Shown: positions 8,081 through 16,182, counted from the stretch's first letter. The stretch: 64,000 nt of DNA from Flavobacterium sp. ACN2 (GCF_002303885.1 NZ_MRCM01000017.1:1-64000); one strand, 5' to 3'. Notes: generated by a model from the sequence alone, not told the origin. Numbers and translations are program-made.

Positions 8081-8488
8081 TTAGAATACAATTTCAATTT
8101 TTGAATCTTTACTAACATTAAATTTAGCATCTTGATAGGAAGGAGGTCCCATAAATCCTTTTGCATTGTTTGAAGCTGTATATTCTTCTACTGGCATTCC
8201 CATTGCGTTTCTATCCAGCTTTCCGTTGCTGTTTTCATCATGATACGTAGAAATTGCATATTCTCCCGCAGGAAGATTATCAAAAGTTACAACTGCTTTA
8301 TTGTCTTTAATTTCCGAAGCAAGACTTTTGTAAGTTGTTTTAAGAAATGTTCCGTCTGAATTATATAATCCTACTTTTACAACTCCAGTATCATTTTTTA
8401 AACCTGAAACAGCAACAGTTAATTTTACATTTTGTGCAGACATTAAGCTGCAGATAAATAAGATGGTTATTGTGATAATTTTGGTCAT
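8081..8488 (-). CDS. DUF2141 domain-containing secreted protein
   Basis: A 135-aa protein with signal peptide MTKIITITILFICSLMSAQ. The mature part is one DUF2141 domain, recognised by VSGLKNDTGVVKVGLYN, LPAGEYAISTYHDENSNGKLD and the end segment MGMPVEEYTASNNAKGFMGPP. The family has an immunoglobulin-like beta-sandwich character and is often encoded beside TonB-dependent receptors or carotenoid genes. No enzyme function is known. The gene follows the TonB receptor gene, separated by 228 bp that hold two copies of family B repeats. Confidence 0.9.
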   Translation of the reverse strand: MTKIITITILFICSLMSAQNVKLTVAVSGLKNDTGVVKVGLYNSDGTFLKTTYKSLASEIKDNKAVVTFDNLPAGEYAISTYHDENSNGKLDRNAMGMPVEEYTASNNAKGFMGPPSYQDAKFNVSKDSKIEIVF

Positions 8489-8503
8489 GATTTTTTTTTT
8501 TTT

Positions 8504-8529
8504 AAGGTTCTGAGGTTCTAAGTTTTTTT
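8504..8529. repeat. Family B repeat, single arm
   Basis: AAGGTTCTGAGGTTCTAAG followed by a T run. It matches one arm of the family B inverted repeat found complete at 8646-8718. No opposite arm lies nearby, so it is a partial copy. Confidence 0.7.
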
Positions 8530-8645
8530 ATGTTGATGATTAAAACTCGGTTTGTTAGTTTATAATTCAAAAGTATATCGGTTTTCACTCTTTTAAAATT
8601 AAATGATACTGAGTTGTTGATTTTGGTTACTGAATTGTTTTTTTT

Positions 8646-8718
8646 AAGTTTCTAAGGTTCTGAGATGCTAAGATTCTAAGTTTTTTTCCTCAGAACCTTA
8701 GCATCTTAGAGCCTTTTT
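8646..8718. repeat. Family B inverted repeat (empty hairpin)
   Basis: Left arm 8646-8687 (TCTAAGGTTCTGAGATGCTAA core) runs straight into right arm 8688-8718 (CTCAGAACCTTAGCATCTTAG core). This makes a long hairpin with almost no loop. It lies at the 3' end of the TonB receptor gene and its last bases touch that stop codon. It could act as a terminator or mRNA-end stabiliser. The same arms flank a gene at 16183-16677. Confidence 0.85.
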
Positions 8719-10882
8719 AAAGATTCTTCAACTGATTCTCATTCTTATTCTGGCTGATTGTCCAGAAGAAACCTACGAAGAAGAATCTGTCTGCTGTTGG
8801 AACCACGGCTTGTCTTTGATACACTCCGCTTGGGTCTGGATTTTTAGCATAATCGTATCCGAAAACATTTTGTGTTCCTAAAACATTTGAAACCGAGAAA
8901 TAAAGGATTTTTTGTGTCGTTAATAAATATGCCCAGTTGAAACTCAAACTATTGTATGATTTTGTTTTTCCGTTCATAAACTGCGTCTGATTTGGATCAT
9001 TGTACGGACGACCTGTACTGAAACTGTTTGTAAAACCAACTTGCGATTTCCAATCTGTAATAAAATATTTTGTTACAACAGATAAATTATGATTCGCAAT
9101 AAAACTTGGAGTTGCCATGTAAGGAAAGTTTTTATATTGTCTTTCTGAATCGATATAAGAATACGAAATCCAATATTCTAAGTTTTTGTACAAATTGCTA
9201 TCTCTCCAGAAAATATCCAATCCTTTTGCATAACCCGATCCGTTGTTGTTGAAAACCGAATTGTATTGAATATCTCTTGTATCATACTGCACCAAATTGC
9301 TATAATCTTTGTAATAAGCCTCCGCTCTAAGGGTTTGCCCAGGTCTTGTAAACGTATAATTCAAAATATAATGACTTGCCTTCTCGCTTTCAAACTGATG
9401 ATATTTAGAAAACTTAATATAATCTACAACTGGTGTTTGAGTAAAATCTCCGTAAGCAAAAGAAAACTGACTACTTTTTGAAGCTTTATATCCTAATGAG
9501 GCTCTAGGCGCAATATGGTTTTCGTTTAACAAACTGTTATTAGAATATCTCAAACCTACTTTTAAAGCTAGTTTTTTAGAAAACATAACATCACCTTCTG
9601 TATACGCTGCAAAAATGTTCGAATCGTAACCATTTGTAACATCAAGCGCAATATTATCGGCTACATTTTCATTGTATTTTGTAATGAAATAATCTGTTCC
9701 GAAAGACAATTTAAAATAGTTTGAAAATTTCTTGCTTAACTTCAATTTCAACTGAGCCGCATTTTCCTGACTATCAACTCCCGTAATATCATATTTAAGT
9801 TTGTTTTTGCTGTAACCGTAACTAACTCCAGAAGTAATCTGCCATCCTGTTCCAAAACTTCCTTTGTATGAAGAATTCAAATAAAAGTTATTATTGTTCA
9901 TATCAGTTCGAATCGGGTTTTCGAAATTGACGTTTTTCTGATTTAAATCGAATTTTTCAGAATCGAATGAAGCATACAATTTAAAAATTCCATTTGTGAA
10001 ATTATATCTGTAAACCGTTTCGCCTCCAAGTGATTGATACGGATTATTCCAATCTACATTCTGCGGAATCACAGCCTGATAAGGAGCCAAGTTGATATAA
10101 GCCATATTTACGCTTAAAGAACTTTTCTTGAATTTCTGTGTATTTCCTAAACTCAAACCAACCGTCATTAATCCTATATCTGTTTTTTCATGATCTTCCT
10201 CATCTTGAGTATTTAAAAGTAAAACACTCGATAAAGCTTCACCATATTCTGCAGAATAACCACCCGTAGAAAATGCGATTCCGCTAAACAAGAAAGGAGA
10301 AAAACGGCTTCTTGTTGGCAAATTGTTCGTTGTTGCACCGTAAGGCTGTGCTACACGAATTCCGTCAACAAAAGTCTGAGTTTCGCTCGCCTCACCTCCA
10401 CGTACAAACAAACGTCCGTCTTCCCCAACTGACTGCGTGCCTGGCAAAGTCTGCAATGCCGCCACGATATTTCCAGCAGATCCAGCTGTTGTAACAATAT
10501 CCAGAGGTTTTAAAACAGAAACTCTTGCCTTATCACCAGATTCTAAAGTTCCAGCTGTAATCACAACCGCATCTAGAGCATTAACATTTTCTCTTAATTT
10601 TACCGTTTGGCCTTTATAATTGGCAACATCAATTTCTTGTTTGAAAGTTTCAAAAAGCAAAAAGCTCACTACTAAAAATTTGTTTCCTGTTTCTGTCGTT
10701 TCAAAAGAGAAATCTCCAGTTTCAGAACTTGTTGCTCCATCATAAGTTCCGTCAATATATATGTTTGCACCTGCAACTGGTTTTCCTTTTTGATCTACTA
10801 CTTTTCCTGAAATTGTATTTTGAGCAAAAATTAATGCAGTAAAAAATAAAAAACTAACGGTAAAAAATAATTTGGTTTTCAT
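8717..10882 (-). CDS. TonB-dependent outer-membrane receptor
   Basis: A 721-aa receptor. The signal peptide ends at about residue 20 (FFTALIFAQ). A carboxypeptidase-regulatory-like beta-sandwich follows (about 22-105: ISGKVVDQKGKPVAGANIYID). The plug domain is about 110-225, with AALQTLPGTQSVGEDGRLFVRGG and ETQTFVDG. The rest is a 22-strand-type barrel. It is shorter than SusC proteins and has no SusD partner beside it, so the substrate may be a metal complex or small molecule rather than a glycan. A promoter box TACATTTG sits 23 bp upstream of its ATG. It probably leads a minus-strand cluster with DUF2141, a TPR-like protein and the 2TM kinase system. Confidence 0.93.
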   Translation of the reverse strand: MKTKLFFTVSFLFFTALIFAQNTISGKVVDQKGKPVAGANIYIDGTYDGATSSETGDFSFETTETGNKFLVVSFLLFETFKQEIDVANYKGQTVKLRENVNALDAVVITAGTLESGDKARVSVLKPLDIVTTAGSAGNIVAALQTLPGTQSVGEDGRLFVRGGEASETQTFVDGIRVAQPYGATTNNLPTRSRFSPFLFSGIAFSTGGYSAEYGEALSSVLLLNTQDEEDHEKTDIGLMTVGLSLGNTQKFKKSSLSVNMAYINLAPYQAVIPQNVDWNNPYQSLGGETVYRYNFTNGIFKLYASFDSEKFDLNQKNVNFENPIRTDMNNNNFYLNSSYKGSFGTGWQITSGVSYGYSKNKLKYDITGVDSQENAAQLKLKLSKKFSNYFKLSFGTDYFITKYNENVADNIALDVTNGYDSNIFAAYTEGDVMFSKKLALKVGLRYSNNSLLNENHIAPRASLGYKASKSSQFSFAYGDFTQTPVVDYIKFSKYHQFESEKASHYILNYTFTRPGQTLRAEAYYKDYSNLVQYDTRDIQYNSVFNNNGSGYAKGLDIFWRDSNLYKNLEYWISYSYIDSERQYKNFPYMATPSFIANHNLSVVTKYFITDWKSQVGFTNSFSTGRPYNDPNQTQFMNGKTKSYNSLSFNWAYLLTTQKILYFSVSNVLGTQNVFGYDYAKNPDPSGVYQRQAVVPTADRFFFVGFFWTISQNKNENQLKNL

Positions 10883-10905
10883 GTCATCTTTGGTTTTTGA
10901 TGAAG

Positions 10906-10913
10906 CAAATGTA
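10906..10913 (-). promoter_or_regulatory. Bacteroidota -7 promoter box for the TonB receptor gene
   Basis: TACATTTG matches the TAnnTTTG consensus and lies 23 bp before the ATG. Just upstream (10915-10931) is an imperfect inverted repeat, TTAACATT-A-AACGTTAA, which could be a regulator site. No clear -33 TTTG was found. Confidence 0.6.
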
Positions 10914-11023
10914 TTTTAACATTAAACGTTAAAAAATATATAATAACCCAATTGTAGATTTTCGAGGATGAGTTGTAAAATACTAATTTGTATCTTAGCT
11001 AGGAAAACCAAAATCATCATTTT

Positions 11024-11482
11024 ATGTCAGAAAGTAAACGAATTTCAAATCTATATCAGTCTATTTATAATGGAAATCCTTGGCTTGAAGTTAATTTAGA
11101 CAATACTTTAAAAAATGTTACAGCTGAGCAAGCTTACAGAAAAATAAACCCAAACCTGAATACCATCTGGGAAATTGTAAATCATTTGATTCAATGGAGA
11201 AGAAATATTCTGGAACGTATGCAAGGCGAAGTGATCATAACTCCAGATCATAATTATTTTGTTCCTGTTTTAGATCCTTCTGAAGCTGCATGGGAACAAT
11301 CGCTTCAAACCTTAGCAAAATCTCAAGATTCTTGGAATGCTTTTTTTGAAGGTTTTAATGACGAAGATTTAGCTAAAATTTATGTGAATAATGGTCATAC
11401 ATACTACGAACACATTCATGGAATTATTCAGCACGATGTCTATCATTTAGGACAGATTGTTATTTTGAAGAAATTGCTTTAA
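11024..11482 (+). CDS. DinB family protein (putative metal-dependent enzyme)
   Basis: A 152-aa four-helix-bundle protein of the DinB superfamily. The three metal-binding histidines are visible: His54 in EIVNHLIQW, His137 and His141 in IQHDVYHLGQI. The last segment is the family hallmark. Members bind Zn or Ni and some use bacillithiol or mycothiol, but most are uncharacterised. It is monocistronic in appearance. It is divergent from the TonB receptor gene, 141 bp apart, and followed by a 133-bp family C repeat element. Confidence 0.85.
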   Translation: MSESKRISNLYQSIYNGNPWLEVNLDNTLKNVTAEQAYRKINPNLNTIWEIVNHLIQWRRNILERMQGEVIITPDHNYFVPVLDPSEAAWEQSLQTLAKSQDSWNAFFEGFNDEDLAKIYVNNGHTYYEHIHGIIQHDVYHLGQIVILKKLL

Positions 11483-11490
11483 TTTAATTC

Positions 11491-11623
11491 TAACACATAG
11501 AAACATAGGTTTTTGGAACTCAAAAAGAATATTTAAAAATCTAGATTTAACACATAGTTCTATGGGGAAATCTAAAAATGAAATGCCTTTACCACGTTTT
11601 AAAAGCTATGTTTCTATGTGTTA
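11491..11623. repeat. Family C miniature inverted-repeat element, 133 bp
   Basis: The terminal inverted repeats are 11491-11508 (TAACACATAGAAACATAG) and 11606-11623, its exact reverse complement. An inner CACATAG...CTATGG palindrome lies near 11550. A second copy of exactly the same length is at 21855-21987. The interiors align when one is reversed, so the copies are in opposite orientation. Confidence 0.88.
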
Positions 11624-11671
11624 AAATAAAAAATCATTGATATTAAAAAGATACTTTTTGTCCTCGCATTT

Positions 11672-12100
11672 TTGGTTTTTAATGCAATCGGCTTTTCGCA
11701 AGAAACCGAAGTGAAATATGATGAAAACCTCGCAAAATCTCTCCATGCCGACGAATACGGAATGAAGAAATATGTTTTTTGTCTTTTAAAATCTGGAAGC
11801 AATACAACCGCTTCTAAGGAAGAAACCAAAAAACTTTTTGAAGGTCACATGGAAAACATTGGTAAATTAGCCCAAGAAGGAAAACTGGTTGTTGCAGGAC
11901 CATTCATGAAAAATGACAGAAATTATCGTGGTATTTACATCTTTAATGTAGAAACTATAGAAGAAGCCAAAGCTCTTGTTGCCTCCGATCCGGCCATAAA
12001 AGCCAATTTACTTGAAGCCGAATTAACGCCTTGGTACTGCACCGCAGCTTTGCAGGAAACTGTAAAAATACACGACAAAATTGCCAAGACGAAAATGTAA
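11672..12100 (+). CDS. YciI-like secreted protein, start uncertain
   Basis: The protein has a YciI-like (dimeric alpha/beta barrel) domain: KKYVFCLLKSG, HMENIGKLAQEGKLVVAGPF, GIYIFNVETIEEAKALVASDPAI and the closing LTPWY. The first usual start codon in frame is TTG 11672. However, the frame stays open back to a stop at 11627, and its translation IKKILFVLAFLVFNAIGFSQ is a normal signal peptide. That stretch has no ATG, GTG or TTG before 11672, only ATT at 11636 and 11642. The true start may therefore be ATT, or the original ATG may have been lost beside the family C element ending at 11623. A secreted YciI is plausible in this phylum. YciI proteins are mostly of unknown function. Confidence 0.8.
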   Translation: MVFNAIGFSQETEVKYDENLAKSLHADEYGMKKYVFCLLKSGSNTTASKEETKKLFEGHMENIGKLAQEGKLVVAGPFMKNDRNYRGIYIFNVETIEEAKALVASDPAIKANLLEAELTPWYCTAALQETVKIHDKIAKTKM

Positions 12101-12103
12101 AAT

Positions 12104-12679
12104 ATGAAAACAGAAAAAGAAAAAATGATCTCTGGCGAATATTATAATGCCTTTGATCCAGAATTAGTAAAAGGACGCCGAAATGCCAAAAATCTTTTAC
12201 ACACTTTAAACGTAAAAGAATACCGAGTTACCAAAAAAGCAAAAGAGATTTTAAAAGAATTAATTCCGAATGCTGGAGCTGGTCTTTATATTGAACCTCC
12301 TTTTCATTGTGATTACGGTTACAATATTTTTGCTGGCGAAAATGTTTATTTTAATGTGAATTGTGTCGTTTTAGACTGCGCACCGGTAAACATTGGTTCT
12401 AATGTATTTATTGCGCCAAATGTTCAAATTTATACCGCTTCACATCCGCTTGACGCTGAATTAAGAAAAACATTAGAAAGTGCTTACCCTGTTACAATTG
12501 GAGACGATTGCTGGATTGGCGGAAATTCTGTTATTTGCCCTGGAGTAAACATCGGAAAAGGCTGTGTTATTGGCGCTGGGTCTGTAGTTACAAAAGATAT
12601 TCCAGACAATTCGCTAGCAGTTGGAAATCCTGCAAAAGTGATCCGAAAATTAAATCAAGAACCTGAATCAAAAAAATAA
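12104..12679 (+). CDS. Sugar O-acetyltransferase (maltose/galactoside acetyltransferase type)
   Basis: A 191-aa hexapeptide-repeat acyltransferase of the LacA/Maa group. It transfers acetyl from acetyl-CoA to a sugar hydroxyl, in the cytoplasm. The N-terminal cap domain starts MISGEYYNAFDPEL. The left-handed beta-helix follows with the catalytic His114 in TASHPLDAELR, and with WIGGNSVICPGVNIG and GAGSVVTKDIPDNSLAVGNPAKVIR. The length is typical. It starts 3 bp after the YciI gene, and its stop shares an A with the ATG of the next gene, so these genes form an operon. Its natural acceptor sugar is unknown. Confidence 0.92.
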   Translation: MKTEKEKMISGEYYNAFDPELVKGRRNAKNLLHTLNVKEYRVTKKAKEILKELIPNAGAGLYIEPPFHCDYGYNIFAGENVYFNVNCVVLDCAPVNIGSNVFIAPNVQIYTASHPLDAELRKTLESAYPVTIGDDCWIGGNSVICPGVNIGKGCVIGAGSVVTKDIPDNSLAVGNPAKVIRKLNQEPESKK

Positions 12680-13068
12680 TGCTTACCCTTAATAAAGTTC
12701 ATCATATTGCCATTTTATGTTCCGATTACGAAAAATCGAAACACTTCTATACACAGATTTTAGGTTTAACTATAATTAGAGAAATCTATCGCGAAGAACG
12801 CCAATCGTATAAATTAGATTTAGCTTTGAATGGTTCTTATGTAGTTGAATTATTCTCCTTTCCAAATCCGCCGCAAAGACCTTCAAGACCAGAAGCTGTT
12901 GGTTTGCGCCATCTGGCATTTGAGGTTATTAATCTAGAAGAAACTATTGCTTTTTTAACTTCTAAAAACATAGAATCAGAACCCATTAGAATTGATGAAA
13001 CAACTGAAAAACGTTTTACTTTTATTGCAGATCCTGATTTATTGCCAATTGAGTTTTATGAGAGATAA
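12679..13068 (+). CDS. VOC family protein (glyoxalase I-like, YaeR type)
   Basis: A 129-aa vicinal-oxygen-chelate protein of the YaeR/SMU1112c (GloA2) group. Metal ligand candidates are all present: His9 in VHHIAIL, Glu57 in VVELFSFP, His78 in LRHLAFEV and Glu125 in PIEFYE. The group resembles glyoxalase I but its substrate is unsettled. It is coupled to the acetyltransferase gene by a TAATG overlap. It is followed by a 270-bp nested palindrome. Confidence 0.88.
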   Translation: MLTLNKVHHIAILCSDYEKSKHFYTQILGLTIIREIYREERQSYKLDLALNGSYVVELFSFPNPPQRPSRPEAVGLRHLAFEVINLEETIAFLTSKNIESEPIRIDETTEKRFTFIADPDLLPIEFYER

Positions 13069-13070
13069 AT

Positions 13071-13340
13071 GAGAGGGACAAACTAACAGAGTTACAAAGG
13101 GACAAAGGTTTATAGTAATATTCTTTTGAATTGAGTCCAGCTTTAGTTGCATGAATAAATTATAGTCCCAAAAGGGCTTTAGCCAAACAAAACGTATTTG
13201 GCTAAAGCCCTTCTCTCTTTTATTTTCAACCTCCTATTAAAGTTGGAGGCAATTCAAATTTCATCGTGCGAAATCAAATATTTAATGCCTCCGCATAAAA
13301 CTTTGTCTCTTTGCTCCTCTGTAACTTTGTCTCTTTTTTA
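13071..13340. repeat. Nested inverted-repeat element (family F, ~270 bp)
   Basis: Three layers of inverted repeats share one centre. The outer arms are 13073-13112 (GGGACAAA / AGAGTTACAAAGGGACAAAG) against about 13297-13339. The middle arms are about 13125-13154 (GAATTGAGTCCAGCTTTAG) against 13227-13261, which is imperfect. The inner hairpin is 13172-13187 (AAGGGCTTTAGCCAAA) against 13197-13212, which is perfect. There is no credible gene inside. The rest of the gap up to 13464 holds the promoter below. Confidence 0.75.
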
Positions 13341-13416
13341 CGAAAGAATTTTCCTGTTTATATCGATTTTAACACACTAAAATGAACATTTTCTAGAAAA
13401 AACCGAATTTGATGCT

Positions 13417-13424
13417 TAATTTTG
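13417..13424 (+). promoter_or_regulatory. Possible -7 promoter box of the ClC gene
   Basis: TAATTTTG fits TAnnTTTG and lies 40 bp before the first ATG. A small CCGCA...TGCGG hairpin lies in the predicted leader. No clear -33 element. Confidence 0.45.
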
Positions 13425-13464
13425 TAATCCGCAGAAAAAAAAATGCGGAATTCTCAAACTTATA

Positions 13465-14748
13465 ATGATGAACAAAACGGCGCAAATCAAAAAAAATCAT
13501 CAATTCATTAAACTCCGAAAATTAGTTATTGTTTCTATCTTAATTGGCTTTCTTTCTGCCTTTCTCGGAATTTCACTAAAAAAAATAACAGAATACTACG
13601 AAGAAATCTTCTTTCACGAAGTTTCGGTTCATCCCATTTTTTATATCATATTTCCAGTTTTCGGATTGTCGGTAATTTATTTCTTGAGACAATATCTTTT
13701 TAAGAAAAAAGAAAACAAAGGAATAAAAGAAGTTTTTGAAAGCACCGCATCAAAATCTAAAAATCTTCCTTCTTATAAAATTCCATCACATTTCATAAAC
13801 GGATTACTAACGGTTATTTTTGGAGGTTCTACAGGAATCGAAGTTTCTACCGTTGTCGCTACAGCAACTATTGGATCTGTTGCTCATGAAAAAGAAAATG
13901 TTTTCCGTCAATACAAAACAGAATTAATCTGTGCGGGAGTTGCAGCAGGAGTTACGGCACTTTTTAGCAGTCCAATTGCGGGAGTTTTATTTGCTTTCGA
14001 AGTTATTTCTAGAAAAGTAAGTCGTGCATTTATCATTTCAAATTTAATTGCAGTTTCTATTGCATTTGGTTTATTAACGATTTTAAAAGAAGAACCTTTA
14101 TTTGCCGTTTCAATTGCAACTTGGAATTTAAAAGCGATTCCGTATTTCATTCTTTTAGGAATTTTAGCTGGAATGAATTCGGTTTACCTAACACGTTGTG
14201 TCTTATTCTTCAAATCACAATTTGGTAAAATCGACACACATTATTACAAAATCATTTTAGGTTCAGCAGTTTTAAGTATTTCCTTATTCTTTTTCCCTCA
14301 ATTATATGGAGAAGGTTATCACGCCATTAAAGGAATTTTTGGAAATGCACCTCAAACCCAATTGACTATAACTTTGGCTCTAACATTTATCGGAATTTTA
14401 ATTCTAAAACCAATTGTTACCTCGATAACATTGGCTTCTGGAGGTGACGGAGGTGTTTTTGCTCCAAGTTTATTCATCGGAGCATTTTTAGGATTATTAT
14501 TGGCTTCAACTTTAAACAGTTTTTTCCATGTAAATGTAATTCCGGTTAACTTTATGATTATCGGAATGGCTGCAGTTCTTAGTGCAAGTATTCACGCACC
14601 TTTCACCGCGATATTCTTGGTTTGCGGATTAACAAACGATTATACTTTGTTTTTCCCAATTCTTGTAGTTTGTTTAATTTCAAAATACACTGCAAAAACA
14701 ATTTATCCGTATACCGTTTATAGTTATTCTCCAAGTTTAGTTAAATAA
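13465..14748 (+). CDS. ClC family chloride channel or Cl-/H+ antiporter
   Basis: A 427-aa polytopic membrane protein of the ClC family with about ten or more helices. The selectivity-filter segments are visible. GGSTGIEVSTV (121-130) carries Glu126 in the position of the gating glutamate (GxEx). ASGGDGGVFAPSLFIGA corresponds to the GxFxP filter. Lack of a C-terminal CBS pair is usual for short bacterial forms. It may exchange chloride or fluoride for protons; sequence alone does not settle this. ATG 13465 is followed by a second ATG at 13468. The HPP gene follows after 85 bp. Confidence 0.92.
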   Translation: MMNKTAQIKKNHQFIKLRKLVIVSILIGFLSAFLGISLKKITEYYEEIFFHEVSVHPIFYIIFPVFGLSVIYFLRQYLFKKKENKGIKEVFESTASKSKNLPSYKIPSHFINGLLTVIFGGSTGIEVSTVVATATIGSVAHEKENVFRQYKTELICAGVAAGVTALFSSPIAGVLFAFEVISRKVSRAFIISNLIAVSIAFGLLTILKEEPLFAVSIATWNLKAIPYFILLGILAGMNSVYLTRCVLFFKSQFGKIDTHYYKIILGSAVLSISLFFFPQLYGEGYHAIKGIFGNAPQTQLTITLALTFIGILILKPIVTSITLASGGDGGVFAPSLFIGAFLGLLLASTLNSFFHVNVIPVNFMIIGMAAVLSASIHAPFTAIFLVCGLTNDYTLFFPILVVCLISKYTAKTIYPYTVYSYSPSLVK

Positions 14749-14833
14749 TTTCAGACTAATAATAATCTGGAGATTAAAAACATACAGCAAAGTATATTTA
14801 AAAACATAACGAATAAAATATAATACCACAATA

Positions 14834-15433
14834 ATGCCAACTGAAAAAATAAAAAGAAGCTATCGCAAAACACGTTACATTCTTTACAAAGAAACTTTAA
14901 TTGATTATAAAGAACACTTTTGGTCATTTTTAGGTTCTTTTGTCGGAATTGGGATTTTAGCTTATGTACAATCAATACATTTTTCTGGGCCTGATGCCGT
15001 TTATTTAATTGGTTCTTTTGGAGCATCGAGTGTTTTGGTTTACGGAATTATTCAGAGTCCGTTCTCTCAGCCACGAAATTTAGTTGGCGGGCATGTAATT
15101 TCGGCTCTTGTAGGCGTTACGGTCAATAAACTAGTTCCAGACATTATGTGGATTGCAGCGCCTTTAGCGGTTTCAATCGCCATTATTTTAATGCAGATTA
15201 CTAAAACGCTTCACCCGCCTGGAGGAGCAACAGCTTTAATCGCAGTTATCGGAACAGAAAAAGTAAAAGCCTTAGGTTATATGTATGTGCTTTCTCCCGT
15301 TTTTACAGGAGTTATGATATTGCTTTTCACGGCTCTGATTTTTAATAATATGACTTCAAGCAGAACTTACCCAAGCCACAGCACCTATCACAAACATTAT
15401 CATAAAATTAGAAAGAGACTGGCGAGAAAATAG
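14834..15433 (+). CDS. HPP family integral membrane protein
   Basis: A 199-aa HPP-family membrane protein. The name motif is in TKTLHPPGGATALIAV, and GSFGASSVLVYG and PRNLVGGHVISALVG precede it. Four hydrophobic segments are present, with basic N- and C-terminal tails (KHYHKIRKRLARK). Some HPP proteins in cyanobacteria and plants have been linked to nitrite transport; the role here is unknown. It lies downstream of the ClC gene in the same direction and may be co-transcribed, which would pair two anion-related membrane proteins. Confidence 0.88.
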   Translation: MPTEKIKRSYRKTRYILYKETLIDYKEHFWSFLGSFVGIGILAYVQSIHFSGPDAVYLIGSFGASSVLVYGIIQSPFSQPRNLVGGHVISALVGVTVNKLVPDIMWIAAPLAVSIAIILMQITKTLHPPGGATALIAVIGTEKVKALGYMYVLSPVFTGVMILLFTALIFNNMTSSRTYPSHSTYHKHYHKIRKRLARK

Positions 15434-15449
15434 TTTTTTTGAGTTCTGT

Positions 15450-15517
15450 TTGTCAGGCTGAGCGAAGTCGAAGCCACATTCCACTTTGAGAGCCTTCGAC
15501 TTCGCTCAGGATGACAA
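15450..15517. repeat. Family D palindrome (long hairpin)
   Basis: TTGTCAggCTGAGCGAAGTCGAAG pairs with CTTCGACTTCGCTCAGgaTGACAA across an 18-bp loop. It lies between the HPP gene and the next gene and could serve as terminator or mRNA stabiliser. A degraded piece of a related repeat (GTCATCCTGAAGAACGAAGG) occurs at 28031-28050. Confidence 0.8.
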
Positions 15518-15600
15518 TCGTATTTCGAACTTCATTATTTCCTTCGAAAAATCTTTTCAACAAATCGTAATTCACAATTCGTATTTCGTTTTTTATATTT

Positions 15601-15608
15601 TACCTTTG
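15601..15608 (+). promoter_or_regulatory. -7 promoter box of the PRiA4-ORF3-like gene
   Basis: TACCTTTG fits TAnnTTTG and lies 23 bp before the ATG at 15632. The -33 element is unclear. Confidence 0.55.
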
Positions 15609-15631
15609 ACCTCTCAATAAAAACAAAGATT

Positions 15632-16174
15632 ATGGTTTATAAATTTAGAGTTATTCTAGACGCCGAAGAAGATATTTTTAGAGACATTGCTATTCTTGAG
15701 GAAGACACTCTTGAGGATTTACACAATGCAATCTTCAACTCTTTTGGCTTTGACGGATCAGAAGTGGCTTCATTTTATACTTGTGATGATACTTGGAATC
15801 AAGAAGATGAAATTCCGCTTTTCGATACAGGAGATGTTCCTGGCGAAATAAGAACCATGAACGATTATCCGTTATCAAGTATTTTAGACGAAGACAATAC
15901 TAAAATTATCTACGTTTATGACTTCATCAGTATGTGGACTTTCTTAGTTGAATTGGCTGCCGTTGAAGATGAACAAGTTGGAGTTACTTACCCAGAAACT
16001 TTGTTTTCTCATGGTGAAATGCCAGCAGACGCTATCGAAAAAAACTTTGAAGCTGATGACATGCATGATGATATCTACGGAGAATTTGAAGACGATCTAG
16101 ACGAAGACGATCTTGACATGTTCGAAGGCGATGACAGCTTCGAAGATTATGGATTTGAGGAGAATTGGAATTAA
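15632..16174 (+). CDS. PRiA4 ORF-3-like (IS1096 passenger TnpR-like) protein
   Basis: A 180-aa protein. Residues 1-120 match the PRiA4_ORF3 (IS1096 passenger-like) fold: VYKFRVILDAEEDIFRDIAILEEDTLEDLHNAIFNSFGFD, DEIPLFDTGD, and YDFISMWTFLVEL near the end of the domain. The last 45 residues are an extreme acidic tail (EDDLDEDDLDMFEGDD). Despite the family name there is no transposon around it. In Bacteroidota it is usually a stand-alone conserved gene of unknown function. The next conserved gene, for a nucleoid-associated protein, is separated from it by the inserted family B element. Confidence 0.8.
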   Translation: MVYKFRVILDAEEDIFRDIAILEEDTLEDLHNAIFNSFGFDGSEVASFYTCDDTWNQEDEIPLFDTGDVPGEIRTMNDYPLSSILDEDNTKIIYVYDFISMWTFLVELAAVEDEQVGVTYPETLFSHGEMPADAIEKNFEADDMHDDIYGEFEDDLDEDDLDMFEGDDSFEDYGFEENWN

Positions 16175-16182
16175 TCTTTTTT

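Noticed and set aside
13198..13380. Reading frame of 60 codons in the nested palindrome
   Set aside because: It is made of repeat arms and has no homology or start signal that I can see.
14751..15026. Minus-strand frame opposite the HPP gene
   Set aside because: Antisense to a conserved gene; Cys/Phe/Leu-rich content typical of antisense shadows.
15632..16174. Insertion sequence, because of the family name IS1096 passenger-like
   Set aside because: No transposase or terminal repeats belong to it. The neighbouring inverted repeats belong to the separate unit around the four-helix-bundle gene.
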